A stretch of 64,000 nucleotides of DNA from positions 47,782 through 111,781 of the forward strand of contig JAFAAV010000060.1 in the NCBI GenBank assembly GCA_023426375.1. The letters are read 5' to 3'. Below are positions 34,629 through 46,588 of the stretch, piece after piece. Both the position numbers and the translations under genes were made by a program. The notes below the pieces were generated by a model, which ran no database searches, had not been told where the DNA came from, and saw only the letters and a list, made by a program, of their open reading frames with translations. The stretch's first letter is position 1. Each line of letters starts with the position of its first letter. The stretch is from Actinomycetes bacterium (lineage in GTDB: Bacteria; Actinomycetota; Actinomycetes; Actinomycetales; Micrococcaceae).

Positions 34629-35483
34629 ATGACTGATCAGCAGCGCCAGCGCCCGTTCGCCCAGGTCGATGTCTTCTCCCGTGAGCCCTACATGGGCAAT
34701 CCGGTCGCGGTCGTCCTCGACGGTACGGACCTCAGTGACCAGGACATGGCCCGGTTCGCGCGGTGGACCAACCTGTCCGAAACCACGTTCGTTCTCCCGC
34801 CCACCACGCCGGACGCCGATTATCGCCTCCGCATCTGGACTCCCGGCGGTGAACTCCCCTTCGCGGGTCACCCCACACTCGGCTCGGCGCACGCCTGGCT
34901 CGAGGAGGGCAACACCCCCCGCTCCAGCAAGGTCATCGTTCAGGAATGCGCCGCGGGCCTGGTCGAGGTCCGCCCCACCGACGACGGCGCTCTGACCTTC
35001 GCCGCGCCGCCCACCTCGCGCTCGGGAAACTTCGATCCCGCTATGCTCGAGCAGGTTACCGCGGGACTGGGTCTGGATGACGAAGAGATCGTGGCCCATC
35101 AGTGGGTCGACAACGGGCCGGGGTGGGCCGCGGTCCTGCTCCCCTCCGCAGACGACGTCCTGGCCATCGAACCGGATTACCCGGCGCTGGGGAATTACAA
35201 GATCGGCGTAGTGGGCCCCTATCCGGTGGGCAGCCCGCAGCAGTTCGAGGTCCGCGCGTTCGTGACCGGCACTGGCGGCTACGAAGATCCCGTCACGGGA
35301 AGTCTCAACGCGAGCTTGGCGCAGTGGCTCATGAGAACCGGCCACGCGGCGTCGTCGTACGTCGCTCAGCAAGGCACGGCCATGGGGCGCCGTGGTCGCG
35401 TGACCGTCACGTCGGATACGGACCAGAAAGTGTGGGTGGGCGGGCACTGCACCACGTGCATCAGCGGATCGGTGCTTCTGTGA
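34629..35483 (+). CDS. PhzF family epimerase/isomerase
   Basis: A 284-residue protein of the PhzF/diaminopimelate-epimerase fold. The N-terminal FAQVDVFSREPYMGNPVAVV and NLSETTFVLPP (catalytic Glu about 51) are hallmarks, as is TPGGELPFAGHPTLGSAHAW. The reaction is not predictable outside phenazine clusters, and none is present here. The next gene overlaps as GTGA. Confidence 0.88.
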   Translation: MTDQQRQRPFAQVDVFSREPYMGNPVAVVLDGTDLSDQDMARFARWTNLSETTFVLPPTTPDADYRLRIWTPGGELPFAGHPTLGSAHAWLEEGNTPRSSKVIVQECAAGLVEVRPTDDGALTFAAPPTSRSGNFDPAMLEQVTAGLGLDDEEIVAHQWVDNGPGWAAVLLPSADDVLAIEPDYPALGNYKIGVVGPYPVGSPQQFEVRAFVTGTGGYEDPVTGSLNASLAQWLMRTGHAASSYVAQQGTAMGRRGRVTVTSDTDQKVWVGGHCTTCISGSVLL

Positions 35484-35899
35484 CCGGCCGCCAGGGCACA
35501 CCGGCCGAGGCGCGCCTGGACCTGGTCTTCGACGGCCGCTGCGGCTTCTGCACCCGCGCCGTGGGATGGGTCCACAGACTCGACCGGCACCACCGCATCA
35601 GCACGCACGCGTACCAGGAACCGGGCGTGCTGGAACGCTTCGGCCTCACCGAATCACAAGCTCACACTGCAGTTTGGGCTGTGGTCGGCGGGACGAAATC
35701 AGCCGGCGCAGCCGCCGTGGCCGACACCCTGGACGCCGCTCTCGGCACCCGCATCTTCGGCAAGCTTTATCGGCTCCCACCAGTGCGAATGCTTCAGGAC
35801 CGCGTGTATCAATGGGTCGCGGACCACCGGGGAAAGTTCCCCGGTGTCACGCCGTGGTGCGAACGTCACCCGGAAGAGTGCGAGCCCAGAACTACGTAA
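35480..35899 (+). CDS. DUF393 thiol-disulfide oxidoreductase-like protein
   Basis: A 139-residue protein with the family motif LVFDGRCGFCTRAVGWV (Asp18, Cys21, Cys24), i.e. DxxCxxC, typical of DUF393. It starts at GTG 35480, overlapping the phzF-like stop by 4 bp. A redox role through the CxxC pair is likely but unproven. It ends immediately against the convergent thiE stop, with no spacer. Confidence 0.8.
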   Translation: MTGRQGTPAEARLDLVFDGRCGFCTRAVGWVHRLDRHHRISTHAYQEPGVLERFGLTESQAHTAVWAVVGGTKSAGAAAVADTLDAALGTRIFGKLYRLPPVRMLQDRVYQWVADHRGKFPGVTPWCERHPEECEPRTT

Positions 35900-36556
35900 T
35901 TACACGAATTTCCGCAGCTCACGAGCGGCGGCTTCCGGGTCGACAGCCTCCGTGACCGCCCGAACCACCACGATCCGTGACGCACCGGTCTCGAGCACGG
36001 ACGGCAACCGTTCGGCGTCAATCCCGCCGATGGCGAAGAACGGTTTGTCCCCTGCGTGTTCGGCTGCGTACTTCGGCAGTTCCAGCCCCACGGCGGCGCG
36101 TCCGGGTTTGGTGGGCGTTTCCCACACGGGGCCGGTGCAGAAGTAGTCCAGGCCCTCGTCTGCAATCGCGCCGTCCACTTGCTCACGGGACAGGCACGAG
36201 CGGCCGATAATCACCTCATGGCCCAGCAAGTGGCGCGCCTGCGGGGTGGTCAGATCACCCTGCCCCACGTGGAAAACATCCGCACCGGTGAGCATGGCCA
36301 CGTCCGCACGGTCGTTGACCGCGAACAGCTTGCCGTGTTCCCGTGCAACCTCCCCGAGCACTTCAATGGCCTCGATCTCTGCCGCGGCTTCGAGCTTCTT
36401 GTCGCGGAGCTGGATGATGTCCACGCCACCCTCGTACGCGGCATGCAGGAATTCCCGCAGGTCACCGCGCTCTTTTCGCGCAGTGACACACACGTACAGC
36501 TTGGCGTTCGCGAACGCGTCACGCCTGCGGGTTCCCTGATTCTGTTGCTCACTCAT
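35900..36556 (-). CDS. thiE: Thiamine-phosphate synthase
   Basis: A 218-residue TIM-barrel enzyme that joins HMP-PP and THZ-P to thiamine phosphate. Family motifs: [65 protein letters not shown] and [15 protein letters not shown] 36556 ([11 protein letters not shown]) fits the family length; the frame remains open far upstream into the riboswitch. It is divergent from the riboswitch-led thiO operon and itself has no visible riboswitch. Confidence 0.93.
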   Translation of the reverse strand: MSEQQNQGTRRRDAFANAKLYVCVTARKERGDLREFLHAAYEGGVDIIQLRDKKLEAAAEIEAIEVLGEVAREHGKLFAVNDRADVAMLTGADVFHVGQGDLTTPQARHLLGHEVIIGRSCLSREQVDGAIADEGLDYFCTGPVWETPTKPGRAAVGLELPKYAAEHAGDKPFFAIGGIDAERLPSVLETGASRIVVVRAVTEAVDPEAAARELRKFV

Positions 36557-36617
36557 GTGGCCATGGTGCCACGGGTCACGGTTACACTGAGAGGTACCGG
36601 TCACACGACCGGTCGTT

Positions 36618-36720
36618 CCACGGGAGTCCGCGACTGTTGCCCCGGCAACCACCGCAGCGGGCTGAGAGGGCGTGAGCCGCCGACCGTAAACCTGATGCGG
36701 ATCATGCCGCCGGAGGGAGT
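36618..36720 (+). promoter_or_regulatory. TPP riboswitch (THI element)
   Basis: Core THI-box elements occur in order: cacgggagtccgcg, gggctgagagggcg, gaccgtaaacctgatgcgg and atcatgccgccggaggga. The last overlaps the ribosome binding site of thiO, so TPP binding probably hides the site and blocks translation. No terminator hairpin with a T-run is seen. Confidence 0.93.
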
Positions 36721-36723
36721 GTT

Positions 36724-37983
36724 GTGGCACCCATGCCACCCGTCCATCACCACAGTGCGCCACGGCATGCAGTGGTTGCGGGCGCTGGCCTGATCGGCCT
36801 GGCGACCGCTTTCGAATTACGACGCCGCGGCGTAGCCGTCACGCTCGCAGACCCACGTCCCGCTTCGGGCGCCACTCACGCAGCGGCGGGCATGTTGGCA
36901 CCGATCGCCGAAACTCAATACGGGCAGGAAAGCCTGTATCCCCTCATGACTGCCTCCGCGGTGGAGTACCCCGCGTTCATCGAGCGGGTCTCCGCGGCTT
37001 CCGGACTTCCCAGCGGATATCGCACGGAAGAGACGCTGGTGGTGGCAGTGGATTCTGCGGACGCACACAGCCTCCAGGATCTTGCCGTTCATCAGCGGGC
37101 CGCGGGCATGCACGTGGAGAACATCACCACACGTCAGGCTCGGAAACTCGAACCCGCGCTGGCCCCGCATTTCGCCGGTGCCATCAGGGTTCCCACGGAC
37201 CACCAGGTTGATCCGCGGTTACTCGCGGCATCTCTGATGCAGGCCCTCGACGCGCCCACCATGGATACTTTGGATGGCGCCGCCGACCCCGGCCCCGTGC
37301 ACTGGTTCCACGCCAAGGTCGAGCGGGTTCTGTCGACCCGCGGTGCCGAACCGCAGGTGACCGGAGTTCTCCTGGAGGGAGGCGAGACGGTCGAGAGCGA
37401 CGTCGTCATCCTGGCCACAGGGCTGAACGCCGGCGATACGGGACAGTTGCCCACGGACCTGAACCTGCGGCTGCGCCCGGTGTACGGCGATATCTTGCGG
37501 CTGCGCGTGCCCGACTCGTTGCTGCTACCCGGCGAGGAGCACTTGATCACGCGGACTGTACGCGGGCAGGTCAACGGCCGGCCGGTATATCTGGTGCCCC
37601 GCGCGGATCGCACGCTGGTGCTCGGCGCGACGAGCCGCGAGGACGGCCGCGACTCCGTGCTGGCCGGCGGTGTGCACCAACTGCTGCGGGACGCGCGTGC
37701 GATCCTGCCCGCCGTTGACGACTGCGATGTGCTGGAAATGCTCGCCCGCGCCCGACCCGGAACGCCCGACGACCTGCCCTACATGGGGCTGTGCTCCGTG
37801 ACCGGCTTGGTCATCAGCACCGGGCACTTCCGACACGGCATTCTGCTGACCCCCGTGGCTGCTCGGCTGGCCGCGGAACTGGCGACCGGCGCCACGGACC
37901 CGGCAGTGAACCACCAGCACGACCACGAATTCTTGACCTCGACCGATCCCGCGCGGCATTCTCCCGCGCACCCCGAGAAGTAA
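36724..37983 (+). CDS. thiO: Glycine oxidase
   Basis: A 419-residue FAD-dependent oxidase. The dinucleotide-binding motif [20 protein letters not shown] lies near the N-terminus and is followed by [17 protein letters not shown], a ThiO signature. The C-terminal [17 protein letters not shown] binds FAD/substrate. It converts glycine to dehydroglycine for thiazole synthesis. The start is GTG 36724, controlled by the riboswitch whose GGAGGGAG forms the ribosome binding site. It is the first gene of thiO-thiS-thiG-moeZ. Confidence 0.92.
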   Translation: MAPMPPVHHHSAPRHAVVAGAGLIGLATAFELRRRGVAVTLADPRPASGATHAAAGMLAPIAETQYGQESLYPLMTASAVEYPAFIERVSAASGLPSGYRTEETLVVAVDSADAHSLQDLAVHQRAAGMHVENITTRQARKLEPALAPHFAGAIRVPTDHQVDPRLLAASLMQALDAPTMDTLDGAADPGPVHWFHAKVERVLSTRGAEPQVTGVLLEGGETVESDVVILATGLNAGDTGQLPTDLNLRLRPVYGDILRLRVPDSLLLPGEEHLITRTVRGQVNGRPVYLVPRADRTLVLGATSREDGRDSVLAGGVHQLLRDARAILPAVDDCDVLEMLARARPGTPDDLPYMGLCSVTGLVISTGHFRHGILLTPVAARLAAELATGATDPAVNHQHDHEFLTSTDPARHSPAHPEK

Positions 37984-37995
37984 CAGGTGAACACC

Positions 37996-40386
<2,391 letters not shown>

Positions 40387-40503
40387 CAAGGTTCAGCCCT
40401 GAGAGGCAACATGACAGGGATCTGACCCCCTTTACAGAGACACGTGTCACCATTAAGTTGACGGCTGCGCCACCCGGGCTGGCCGTGTCACTGAGGAGAG
40501 ATT

Positions 40504-41304
40504 GTGCCCAACACTAAAGTTGCTGCCCCTCGCGTCTACGTGGTCACCGGAGCTGGATCCGGCATCGGTCAGGCCACCGCCGCTCAGCTCATCGAAGAAG
40601 GCCATCGGGTCATCGGCGTTGACCTCAAGAACACGGAAGTGGTCGCGGACCTCTCCACCGAAGAGGGCATTGCCGGAATGGTCGAAGAGGTCTCCCAGCT
40701 GACCTCCGTGGTGGACGGTGTGGTCGCCAATGCTGGCACCTCGCTGCAGGCTCCACTGGACGTGGCCATCAATTACTTCGGCGCGGTGGGAACGGTCGAA
40801 GGGCTGCTCCCCCTGCTGAACAACTCCGATGCACCCCGCGTGTGCATCACAGCCAGCGCTGCGTCCCTGCACCCTGCCAATGATGACCTTCTGAACGCGA
40901 TGCTCAATGGTGATCGCGCAACCGCCGCAGCCATCGGTGAGCAATTGGTGGCCGCCGGCGGAATGGCCGGTTACCTCAACTACTCCTCCTCCAAGCAGGC
41001 CGTGGCCCGCTGGGTCCGGCGCAACGCCACCACCGAACGCTTTGCCGGAGCCGGCATCTCGCTCAACGCCGTGGCTCCGGGTGTGGTGATCACGCCGATG
41101 ACCGAGGCACTCTTCGCAAGTGAGGAGGGCCGCCAGCAGATGGAACAGAACATGCCCTCCCCGCTCAACGGCCCGGCCCGTGCCGAGGACATCGCCGCCG
41201 CCATTTGCTTCCTGACGTCCGTCGGGGCGGCCAAGGTCACCGGCCAGGTACTATTCGTGGACTCCGGTTTCGACGCCCTCTCCCGAGGTGACTCCTCCTG
41301 GTGA
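40504..41304 (+). CDS. Short-chain dehydrogenase/reductase
   Basis: A 266-residue SDR. The cofactor loop is VVTGAGSGIGQATAAQL, the NAG motif VANAGTS, and the catalytic pair YSSSK. The odd central stretch (PRVCITASAASLHPANDDLL, LNGDRATAAAIGEQ) is like that of 3-alpha-hydroxysteroid or coniferyl-alcohol dehydrogenase-like SDRs. The start is GTG 40504 with GGAGAG upstream. The physiological substrate is unknown. It converges on lutC. Confidence 0.85.
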   Translation: MPNTKVAAPRVYVVTGAGSGIGQATAAQLIEEGHRVIGVDLKNTEVVADLSTEEGIAGMVEEVSQLTSVVDGVVANAGTSLQAPLDVAINYFGAVGTVEGLLPLLNNSDAPRVCITASAASLHPANDDLLNAMLNGDRATAAAIGEQLVAAGGMAGYLNYSSSKQAVARWVRRNATTERFAGAGISLNAVAPGVVITPMTEALFASEEGRQQMEQNMPSPLNGPARAEDIAAAICFLTSVGAAKVTGQVLFVDSGFDALSRGDSSW

Positions 41305-41330
41305 ACCTGTTGGAGTTCTAGCCGCCCCGG

Positions 41331-41975
41331 TCAGCCCAGCAGGATCACATCCAGGGTGCGCGGGCCATGGACGCCCTCCACTCGTTCCAGCTCGATATCC
41401 GATGTGGCAGACGGGCCGGAAATCATGGTGGTGGGCGCGGTGGGCTCCACCCGGGCCAGTGCTTCCGGGATCAGCTCCACGATGGAATCCAGCGGCACGA
41501 TGCAGATGTGGTGATCCGGGACCAGTGTGATGGCGCGGCGGCCCTCGTCCTCGCGACCGGACAGGAAAATCGTTCCGGTCTGCGCGCAAGACACCGTGGA
41601 CGAGGTCACCACCGCATCCACCCGGTTCAGTTCCCGAACGCCCAAGGCTGAGGCCTTGCCGCCGTCGTTGGGATCCACAATGGCCCTACGAGCAGCGGTG
41701 TCATCCGGCAAGAACGCTGTATCGAATCCCGCGGGAATCACGTAGCGCGCCGAGGCACCCAGCTGAGTCGCGATTCGCTCGGCCACGGTCTCCGCCGTTT
41801 CGCGGAACACGTTGGCCTTGTAGTCGACCAACCGGTCCTCGAGCATGTCCACGATCTCTTTGCGAGACAGTTCCGAGGTCTTCCGGTACGCACGCGGGGT
41901 CTTCGGCACAGCCGGGGAATCGGCCAGTGCCCCGCGAATGCGGGCGAGGATCTCAGTCTTGGCGTCCGCGGTCAT
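41331..41975 (-). CDS. lutC: L-lactate utilization protein LutC (LUD domain)
   Basis: A 214-residue LUD-domain protein: ARYVIPAGFDTAFLPD, GVRELNRVDAVVTSSTVSCA, QTGTIFLSGREDEGRRAITL and PDHHICIVPLDSIVELIPEA are typical. It is the third subunit of the LutABC iron-sulfur L-lactate oxidising complex. ATG 41975 overlaps the lutB stop (ATGA). Confidence 0.93.
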   Translation of the reverse strand: MTADAKTEILARIRGALADSPAVPKTPRAYRKTSELSRKEIVDMLEDRLVDYKANVFRETAETVAERIATQLGASARYVIPAGFDTAFLPDDTAARRAIVDPNDGGKASALGVRELNRVDAVVTSSTVSCAQTGTIFLSGREDEGRRAITLVPDHHICIVPLDSIVELIPEALARVEPTAPTTMISGPSATSDIELERVEGVHGPRTLDVILLG

Positions 41976-43801
41976 CGCTGCGCTCCGTCCTGGTCGTTGT
42001 GGCCACTGCCGGACTGATTCGGCTCGGCGGCAGTCTGATCTGCGCTGTCCTCGGTGGCCGAGGATGGGGGTACGACGCCGTCCTGCCGCAGTCGCTGCTC
42101 GGTCTCGCCCTCGTGCTTCTTCCACCAGTTGCGGAAGGACTGCTTGGGCGGTTCGGGGATGTCACGCTGATCCGTCCAGCCACCGACCATGCCGGGCAAC
42201 CAACTGATCGCGTGATCACGGCCGGCCACCACGCGGCCCAGCGGCAGGCCCTTCTCCGCCAGGGACATGCGCTTGCCCGAAGACATCACGAACGAAGCGC
42301 CCTTCATCATGGCGTCCATCTGGGTGGGGATCCTCTTGGCCGGCGCGGACTTGGAGATCTTCCGCCCGGCGGACCTCACGGACGCCGCAACGTCATTCGC
42401 GGCCCCGCGCACAGCATCTCCGCGAGAACGCGATCCCGGATCGGTTCGTTCGGAATCCGCGTCACCCGTCAAGGCCTTCTCCGAACGCCAGTTGTCCGCG
42501 GACTCGGTTGCGGGATCGTGCGAAACGGGAGCCGGGGCGGCGTCGTCCTGGGTGCGTTCGCCGTGCTGGGTGCGAATGTCCTCGTCACGCAGGTGCACCA
42601 GGATGTCCGGGATGTTGATCTTGACCGGGCACACCTGATAGCACGCGCCGCACAGGGAGGACGCGTACGGCAGGGAGGCGTTTTCTTCTGAAGTGATGCC
42701 CGTGAGCTGCGGCGACAGAATCGCGCCGATGGGACCAGGGTAGGTGGAACCGTACGCGTGACCGCCGGCGTGCTCGTAGACCGGGCACACGTTGAGGCAT
42801 GCGGAGCAGCGGATGCAGTGCAGCGCGGAACGACCGTGGGGGTCGGACAGCACCGCGGAGCGGCCGTTGTCGAGCAACACCACGTGGAAGTTCTGGGGCC
42901 CGTCGCCGGGCGTCACCCCGGTCCACATGGAGGTGTAGGGGTTCATGCGCTCGCCCGTGGACGAGCGCGGCAGCAGTTGGTAGAAGACCTCGAGATCCTC
43001 GTACGTCGGCAGCAGTTTTTCGATGCCCATGACGGTGATCAAGGTGTCCGGCAGTGTGAGGCACATGCGGCCGTTGCCCTCGGACTCGACCACGGACAGT
43101 GTGCCGGTCTCGGCAATGCCGAAGTTCGCGCCGCTGATGGCCACGCGGGTGGTCAAGAACTTCTCGCGCAGGTGCTGGCGCGCAGCTTCCGCAAGGACCC
43201 GCGGTTCGCTCGTGAGCTCGTCCGTGGTTTCGGGCATCTCGCGACGGAAGATCTCCCGGATCTCCTCACGATTCTTGTGAATGGCCGGCACCAGGATGTG
43301 CGAGGGCTTGTCGTGGCCCAACTGCACGATCAGCTCCGCCAGGTCGGTCTCCGTCGCGGTGATGCCGTGCTCTTCGAGGTGCGCATCAAGGCCGATTTCC
43401 TGGGTGGCCATCGACTTGACCTTGATGACGTCCGTGGAACCGGTGTCCTGCACAAGCTCCCTGACGATGCGGTTGGCTTCATCCGCGTCACGCGCCCAGT
43501 GCACCACGCCGCCGCGTGCAATCACGTTCCGCTCGAAGTCCTCGAGCAGTTCGGGCAGGTTGGTCATGACGCGTTCCTTGATGGCCGAGCCCGCATCGCG
43601 CAGTTGCTGCCAATCCGGGACCTCCCCCACCACGTTGGCGCGTTTGCCGCGGATGGTGTGCGTTGCGTGCCGAATATTGGCGCGCATCTGCTCGTTCTTC
43701 AGTTCTTCCTTGGCGGCCTTGGGGAACGCGACCTGCGCGTGCAGATTGCCCTGCCCGTGCACGGGCCGCACCGCGGGCATGCCCAGATTGGTGATGCTCA
43801 T
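41972..43801 (-). CDS. lutB: L-lactate utilization iron-sulfur protein LutB, extended
   Basis: A 609-residue LUD plus ferredoxin-type protein. Iron-sulfur motifs are CIRCSACLNVCPVYEHAGGH (about 328-347) and CGACYQVCPVKINIPDILV (about 382-400). It is longer than Bacillus LutB (476 residues). After the clusters there is a low-complexity, charged stretch (about 405-480), then a conserved-looking segment ending QSFRNWWKKHE and a Gln/Asn-rich tail. It is coupled to both neighbours by ATGA overlaps, so stoichiometric synthesis of LutABC is likely. Confidence 0.92.
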   Translation of the reverse strand: MSITNLGMPAVRPVHGQGNLHAQVAFPKAAKEELKNEQMRANIRHATHTIRGKRANVVGEVPDWQQLRDAGSAIKERVMTNLPELLEDFERNVIARGGVVHWARDADEANRIVRELVQDTGSTDVIKVKSMATQEIGLDAHLEEHGITATETDLAELIVQLGHDKPSHILVPAIHKNREEIREIFRREMPETTDELTSEPRVLAEAARQHLREKFLTTRVAISGANFGIAETGTLSVVESEGNGRMCLTLPDTLITVMGIEKLLPTYEDLEVFYQLLPRSSTGERMNPYTSMWTGVTPGDGPQNFHVVLLDNGRSAVLSDPHGRSALHCIRCSACLNVCPVYEHAGGHAYGSTYPGPIGAILSPQLTGITSEENASLPYASSLCGACYQVCPVKINIPDILVHLRDEDIRTQHGERTQDDAAPAPVSHDPATESADNWRSEKALTGDADSERTDPGSRSRGDAVRGAANDVAASVRSAGRKISKSAPAKRIPTQMDAMMKGASFVMSSGKRMSLAEKGLPLGRVVAGRDHAISWLPGMVGGWTDQRDIPEPPKQSFRNWWKKHEGETEQRLRQDGVVPPSSATEDSADQTAAEPNQSGSGHNDQDGAQR

Positions 43802-44631
43802 CGGTTACCTCCAACGTTCGACGCCGCACGCGCGCCCTGCGCGGGAATGGACAGTTCCACGGGCCCCTCCACCACGAGGGGGTTCTCCTTGGTCGAGGCC
43901 AGGATTTCCACGAAGTGCACCGTGCGCACGGGTGCCTTGCGCTTGGACGCGGCACCACCCAAATGCATCAGGCAGGATGCGTCACCGCCGGTGCACAGGG
44001 AAGCGCCCGAGGCTTCAATGTTGCGCAGCTTGGCCTCCGCCATGGCCCCGGAGACATCCGGGTTCTTGAAGGAGAACGTGCCACCGAATCCGCAGCATTC
44101 ATCGGCGTCCGGAAGCTCGCGGTAATCGATGCCACCCACGGACTTCACCAGTTCCTTCTGCCGGTCCCCCAGCCCCAACAGGCGCATGCCATGGCACGAG
44201 GGATGGTAGGTCACGGTCTCCGGGAACCACGAACCGAGCTGCTCGGCGGCATCGGTCACGCCCAGCACATCGATCAACAGTTCGGACAGCTCATACGTGT
44301 TGGCCGCAACGTCCGCGGCCTGTTCGGCCAGCGCATCATCGCCGCATTTGCGCGCGACCATCGGCTGCTGGTGGCCCAGCGAGGCGACGCACGAGCCGGA
44401 AGGCGCCACGGCGACGTCGTACTCGACCTCGGTGAAGGCCTTGACGTGGTTGCGAATCACGGGCATGGCGTCATCGAAGTAGCCGCTGTTCACGTGCATC
44501 TGCGAGCAGCAGCCCTGCCCCTGCGGGAACACCACTTCGTGGCCGAGCCGCTCCAGAACACGCACGGTGGCCAGTGCGACCTTGGGATACATGGCGTCCA
44601 CGATGCACGTGGCAAACAGTGCGATTCTCAC
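43798..44631 (-). CDS. lutA: L-lactate utilization protein LutA (CCG domain)
   Basis: A 277-residue protein with two cysteine-rich CCG domains: FPQGQGCCSQMHVNSGYF and DECCGFGGTFSFKNPDVSG, and TYHPSCHGMRLLG. It is the first gene of lutABC. The start is GTG 44631. A TGGTCTGACCA operator lies 30 bp upstream (44661-44671), suggesting repression by the GntR regulator encoded after the permease. Confidence 0.93.
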   Translation of the reverse strand: MRIALFATCIVDAMYPKVALATVRVLERLGHEVVFPQGQGCCSQMHVNSGYFDDAMPVIRNHVKAFTEVEYDVAVAPSGSCVASLGHQQPMVARKCGDDALAEQAADVAANTYELSELLIDVLGVTDAAEQLGSWFPETVTYHPSCHGMRLLGLGDRQKELVKSVGGIDYRELPDADECCGFGGTFSFKNPDVSGAMAEAKLRNIEASGASLCTGGDASCLMHLGGAASKRKAPVRTVHFVEILASTKENPLVVEGPVELSIPAQGARAASNVGGNR

Positions 44632-44660
44632 AACTTGATCTCCGAAACTCGAGGCTCCTG

Positions 44661-44671
44661 TGGTCTGACCA
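44661..44671. promoter_or_regulatory. LldR/LutR-type operator O1 (lutA side)
   Basis: TGGTCTGACCA is a perfect TGGT/ACCA palindrome with a 3-bp centre, 30 bp upstream of the lutA start on the minus strand. Confidence 0.7.
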
Positions 44672-44775
44672 TGCTAGGTGAGTGAAGGTGATCACACAAG
44701 CAAGCACTGCCCCCCGGTCGCAACGAAAGGCGCCGATCGTGACTGTTCAGTGTGACGAGCATCATGTATGCTTCG

Positions 44776-44786
44776 TGGTCTGACCA
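44776..44786. promoter_or_regulatory. LldR/LutR-type operator O2 (permease side)
   Basis: TGGTCTGACCA is identical to O1. It lies 51 bp before the permease start, 14 bp centre to centre from O3. Confidence 0.7.
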
Positions 44787-44789
44787 TTG

Positions 44790-44800
44790 TGGTCCGACCA
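44790..44800. promoter_or_regulatory. LldR/LutR-type operator O3 (permease side)
   Basis: TGGTCCGACCA differs from O1/O2 by one central base. Tandem with O2, it may allow cooperative repressor binding over the permease promoter. Confidence 0.7.
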
Positions 44801-44836
44801 TACAGAGGGATCACACCGGAGCGCACAGGAGACAGC

Positions 44837-46507
44837 GTGACCACATTTACCGCCATGACCGACGCCGTGGGTGGCAGTGTCGGACTTTCAGCCCTGGTGG
44901 GCTGCATCCCCTTGCTCACGTTCTTCGTGATGCTGCTGGCGTTCAAGACCAGCGCGCACGTTGCCGGCCTCACCGCTCTGGGTGCCGCCCTGCTCGTCGC
45001 GATCTTCGGGTTCAACATGCCCGCGCAGCTGGCCGCATTGAGCGCCACCCAGGGTGCCGTCTACGGCTTGTTCCCCATCGTGTGGATCGTGGTCATGGCG
45101 CTGTGGTTCTACCAGGTGACGGTGCTGTCCGGACGTTTCGAGGATCTGCGCACCATCTTCGACACCATCGGCGGCGGCGACCTGCGTATCCAGGCCATGC
45201 TGATCGCGTTCTGCTTCGGCGGCCTCTTGGAAGCCCTCGCCGGTTTCGGTGCGCCCGTGGCAATTACCGCCACCATGATCCTGGCGTTGGGCCTCAAGCC
45301 ACTCAAGACCGCCACCGTGGTACTGATCGCCAACACCGCGCCCGTGGCCTTCGGCGCCATCGCCATCCCCATCACCACCGCCGGCGTGCTCACCGGCCTG
45401 GATCCGGCCCACATCGGCGCCGTGGTCGGCCACCAGGCACCGTTCTTCGCGTTCGTGGTCCCGTTCTTCCTGCTCATGATCGTCGACGGCGTTCGGGGCC
45501 TCAAGCAGGCCTGGCCCGCAGCGCTGGCCGTGGGCGGTACGTTCGCCATCGCCCAGTGGTGGTGCGCTACGCACTTCTCCTACGAACTCACGGACGTCGT
45601 GGCATCCTTGGCCGGCCTGGCCGCCGCCGTGATCCTCATGCGCTTCTGGAAGCCCAAGGGCACCGAGGAGGTCCGTGCGGATCTGGGCATTGATCGCCCC
45701 CAGAGCGTGGAAGGCCTCACCCCCGTGCGTGTGTGGATGGCTGTTCTGCCCTACATCCTGGTGGTCGTGGTCTTCGGTATCGCCAAACTGTGGACCTGGG
45801 GTGTCAATATTCCTCAGGCACTGGCCGCCACCGACATCAAGATCCCGTGGCCCGGCCTGCACGGCCACCTGCTCAACTCTGCCGGTGAACCCATTTCCGG
45901 CTCCGTGTACAACTTTCAATGGCTCTCCAGCCCCGGCACCCTGTTGTTGATCTCCGGCTTGCTGGTCGCCATCATCTACTCGGTGTTCAACCACCACGGC
46001 CGCTTCAAGCTCACCGTGGGCAACGCGATTGCGGAGATCGGGCGCAGCGCGTGGAAGATGCGCTTCTCCGCCCTGACCATTGCGTCCGTGTTGGCTCTGG
46101 CCTACGTCATGAACTTCTCCGGCCAGACCATTTCCATCGGTACGTTCGTGGCCGGGCTGGGTGCGGCGTTCGCATTCTTCTCCCCCGTCCTGGGTTGGGT
46201 GGGCACCGCCGTGACCGGTTCGGATACCTCCGCCAACGCGCTGTTCGCCAACCTGCAGAAGACCGCCGCTCTGGAATCCGGACTGGATCCCTACCTGATG
46301 ACCGCTGCCAACACCTCCGGCGGCGTGGTCGGCAAGATGATCTCGCCGCAGTCCCTGGCCATTGCCGCGACCGCAGTGAGCATGCAGGGGCAGGAGTCCA
46401 AGATCTTCCGTTCGGTGATCCCCTGGTCCATCGGCATGCTGATCGTGCTGTGCGGTTTGGTGTTCCTGCAGTCCAACGTGCTCGCTTGGATGCTTCCCGC
46501 CGCATAG
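44837..46507 (+). CDS. lldP: L-lactate permease (LctP family)
   Basis: A 556-residue permease with about 12-14 helices. Family motifs: FCFGGLLEALAGFGAPVAIT, PVAFGAIAIPITTAGVLTGL and FSPVLGWVGTAVTGSDTSAN. It imports lactate (or glycolate) with protons. The start is GTG 44837 with CAGGAGA upstream; an open frame extends upstream to 44768 but crosses the operators. It is divergent from lutABC and followed by a perfect terminator before the GntR gene. Confidence 0.93.
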   Translation: MTTFTAMTDAVGGSVGLSALVGCIPLLTFFVMLLAFKTSAHVAGLTALGAALLVAIFGFNMPAQLAALSATQGAVYGLFPIVWIVVMALWFYQVTVLSGRFEDLRTIFDTIGGGDLRIQAMLIAFCFGGLLEALAGFGAPVAITATMILALGLKPLKTATVVLIANTAPVAFGAIAIPITTAGVLTGLDPAHIGAVVGHQAPFFAFVVPFFLLMIVDGVRGLKQAWPAALAVGGTFAIAQWWCATHFSYELTDVVASLAGLAAAVILMRFWKPKGTEEVRADLGIDRPQSVEGLTPVRVWMAVLPYILVVVVFGIAKLWTWGVNIPQALAATDIKIPWPGLHGHLLNSAGEPISGSVYNFQWLSSPGTLLLISGLLVAIIYSVFNHHGRFKLTVGNAIAEIGRSAWKMRFSALTIASVLALAYVMNFSGQTISIGTFVAGLGAAFAFFSPVLGWVGTAVTGSDTSANALFANLQKTAALESGLDPYLMTAANTSGGVVGKMISPQSLAIAATAVSMQGQESKIFRSVIPWSIGMLIVLCGLVFLQSNVLAWMLPAA

Positions 46508-46521
46508 ACTTGGCGATGCAT

Positions 46522-46563
46522 AAACCGCCCGCCACTCGTGCATCACGGGTGGCGGGCGGTTTT
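46522..46563 (+). terminator. Rho-independent terminator after lactate permease
   Basis: aaaccgcccgccac (46522-46535) pairs perfectly with gtggcgggcggttt (46550-46563), followed by a T-rich tail. It separates the permease from the GntR gene. Confidence 0.9.
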
Positions 46564-46588
46564 CTTTCAACGACCGCAGGAGGATCGC

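Noticed and set aside
42758..44125. 455-codon plus-strand frame across lutB and lutA
   Set aside because: It spans two good minus-strand genes with coupled stops and contains no domain.
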